Below are positions 5,377 through 5,397 of a DNA stretch of 5,397 nucleotides, piece after piece (the stretch's first letter is position 1; every line of letters begins with the position of its first letter). The DNA is from Clostridium sp. UBA6758 (GTDB lineage Bacteria; Bacillota; Clostridia; Clostridiales; Clostridiaceae), in assembly GCA_002453475.1 (NCBI GenBank), contig DKGY01000113.1, positions 8,913 through 14,309 on the forward strand, given 5' to 3'. A model generated the notes under the pieces. It ran no database searches. It had not been told where the DNA came from and saw nothing but the letters and a program-made list of their open reading frames with translations. The position numbers and the translations under genes were made by a program.

Positions 5377-5397
5377 TGGCGACCCAGAAGGGACTCG
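5377..5397 (-). tRNA. 3' end of a further tRNA, identity not resolved (possibly Asp)
   Basis: The minus strand ends CGAGT-CCCTT-CTGGGTC-G-CCA: the last part of a T loop, the 3' T stem, the acceptor strand, discriminator G73 and an encoded CCA. The anticodon lies beyond the window. G73 fits Asp, Asn, Glu or Ser; a position just before Phe recalls the Asp-Phe order in Bacillus tRNA operons, but this is a guess. A 22-base gap separates it from tRNA-Phe. Confidence 0.8.

Overview
The window is AT-rich DNA that looks like the chromosome of a Clostridium or close relative. This rests on the very low GC content, strong AGGAGG-type ribosome sites, many intrinsic terminators, tRNA genes that encode their own CCA ends, and a serine-biosynthesis aminotransferase of the alanine-glyoxylate type next to serA. 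I cannot name the species from the sequence.

Layout. Positions 1-1500, all minus strand, hold the 5' end of serA (cut by the window edge). Upstream of it is a class V aminotransferase with its own promoter and terminator; the two probably carry out consecutive steps of the phosphorylated serine pathway. Positions 1560-2080, minus strand, hold two small cysteine-rich proteins of 61 and 58 residues. They share an exact C-x2-C-x2-F-x4-C spacing and look like related small metal-binding proteins. Positions 2080-3880, plus strand, hold a divergently transcribed two-gene operon: a polytopic membrane protein resembling DUF1576, with a clear internal duplication, and a 113-residue soluble protein two bases downstream whose layout resembles a GHKL ATPase domain stripped of its ATP-binding residues. 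A long perfect hairpin ends this operon.

Positions 3920-5397, minus strand, hold sfsA (nuclease-like sugar fermentation stimulation protein), preceded by an intergenic region with three DnaA-box sequences in one orientation and a perfect inverted repeat next to the ribosome site. Upstream of that is the 3' part of a tRNA operon, in transcription order a partial tRNA (identity unresolved), Phe(GAA), Gly(GCC), Gly(TCC) and His(GTG), ending in a strong terminator.

No mobile element, CRISPR array or known riboswitch is visible, and no gene-free stretch exceeds about 265 bases. The points most worth a second look are the DnaA-box cluster away from any dnaA/dnaN genes, the membrane protein plus degenerate-GHKL pair, the two cysteine-rich miniproteins, and the apparently non-canonical start codon of the membrane protein.
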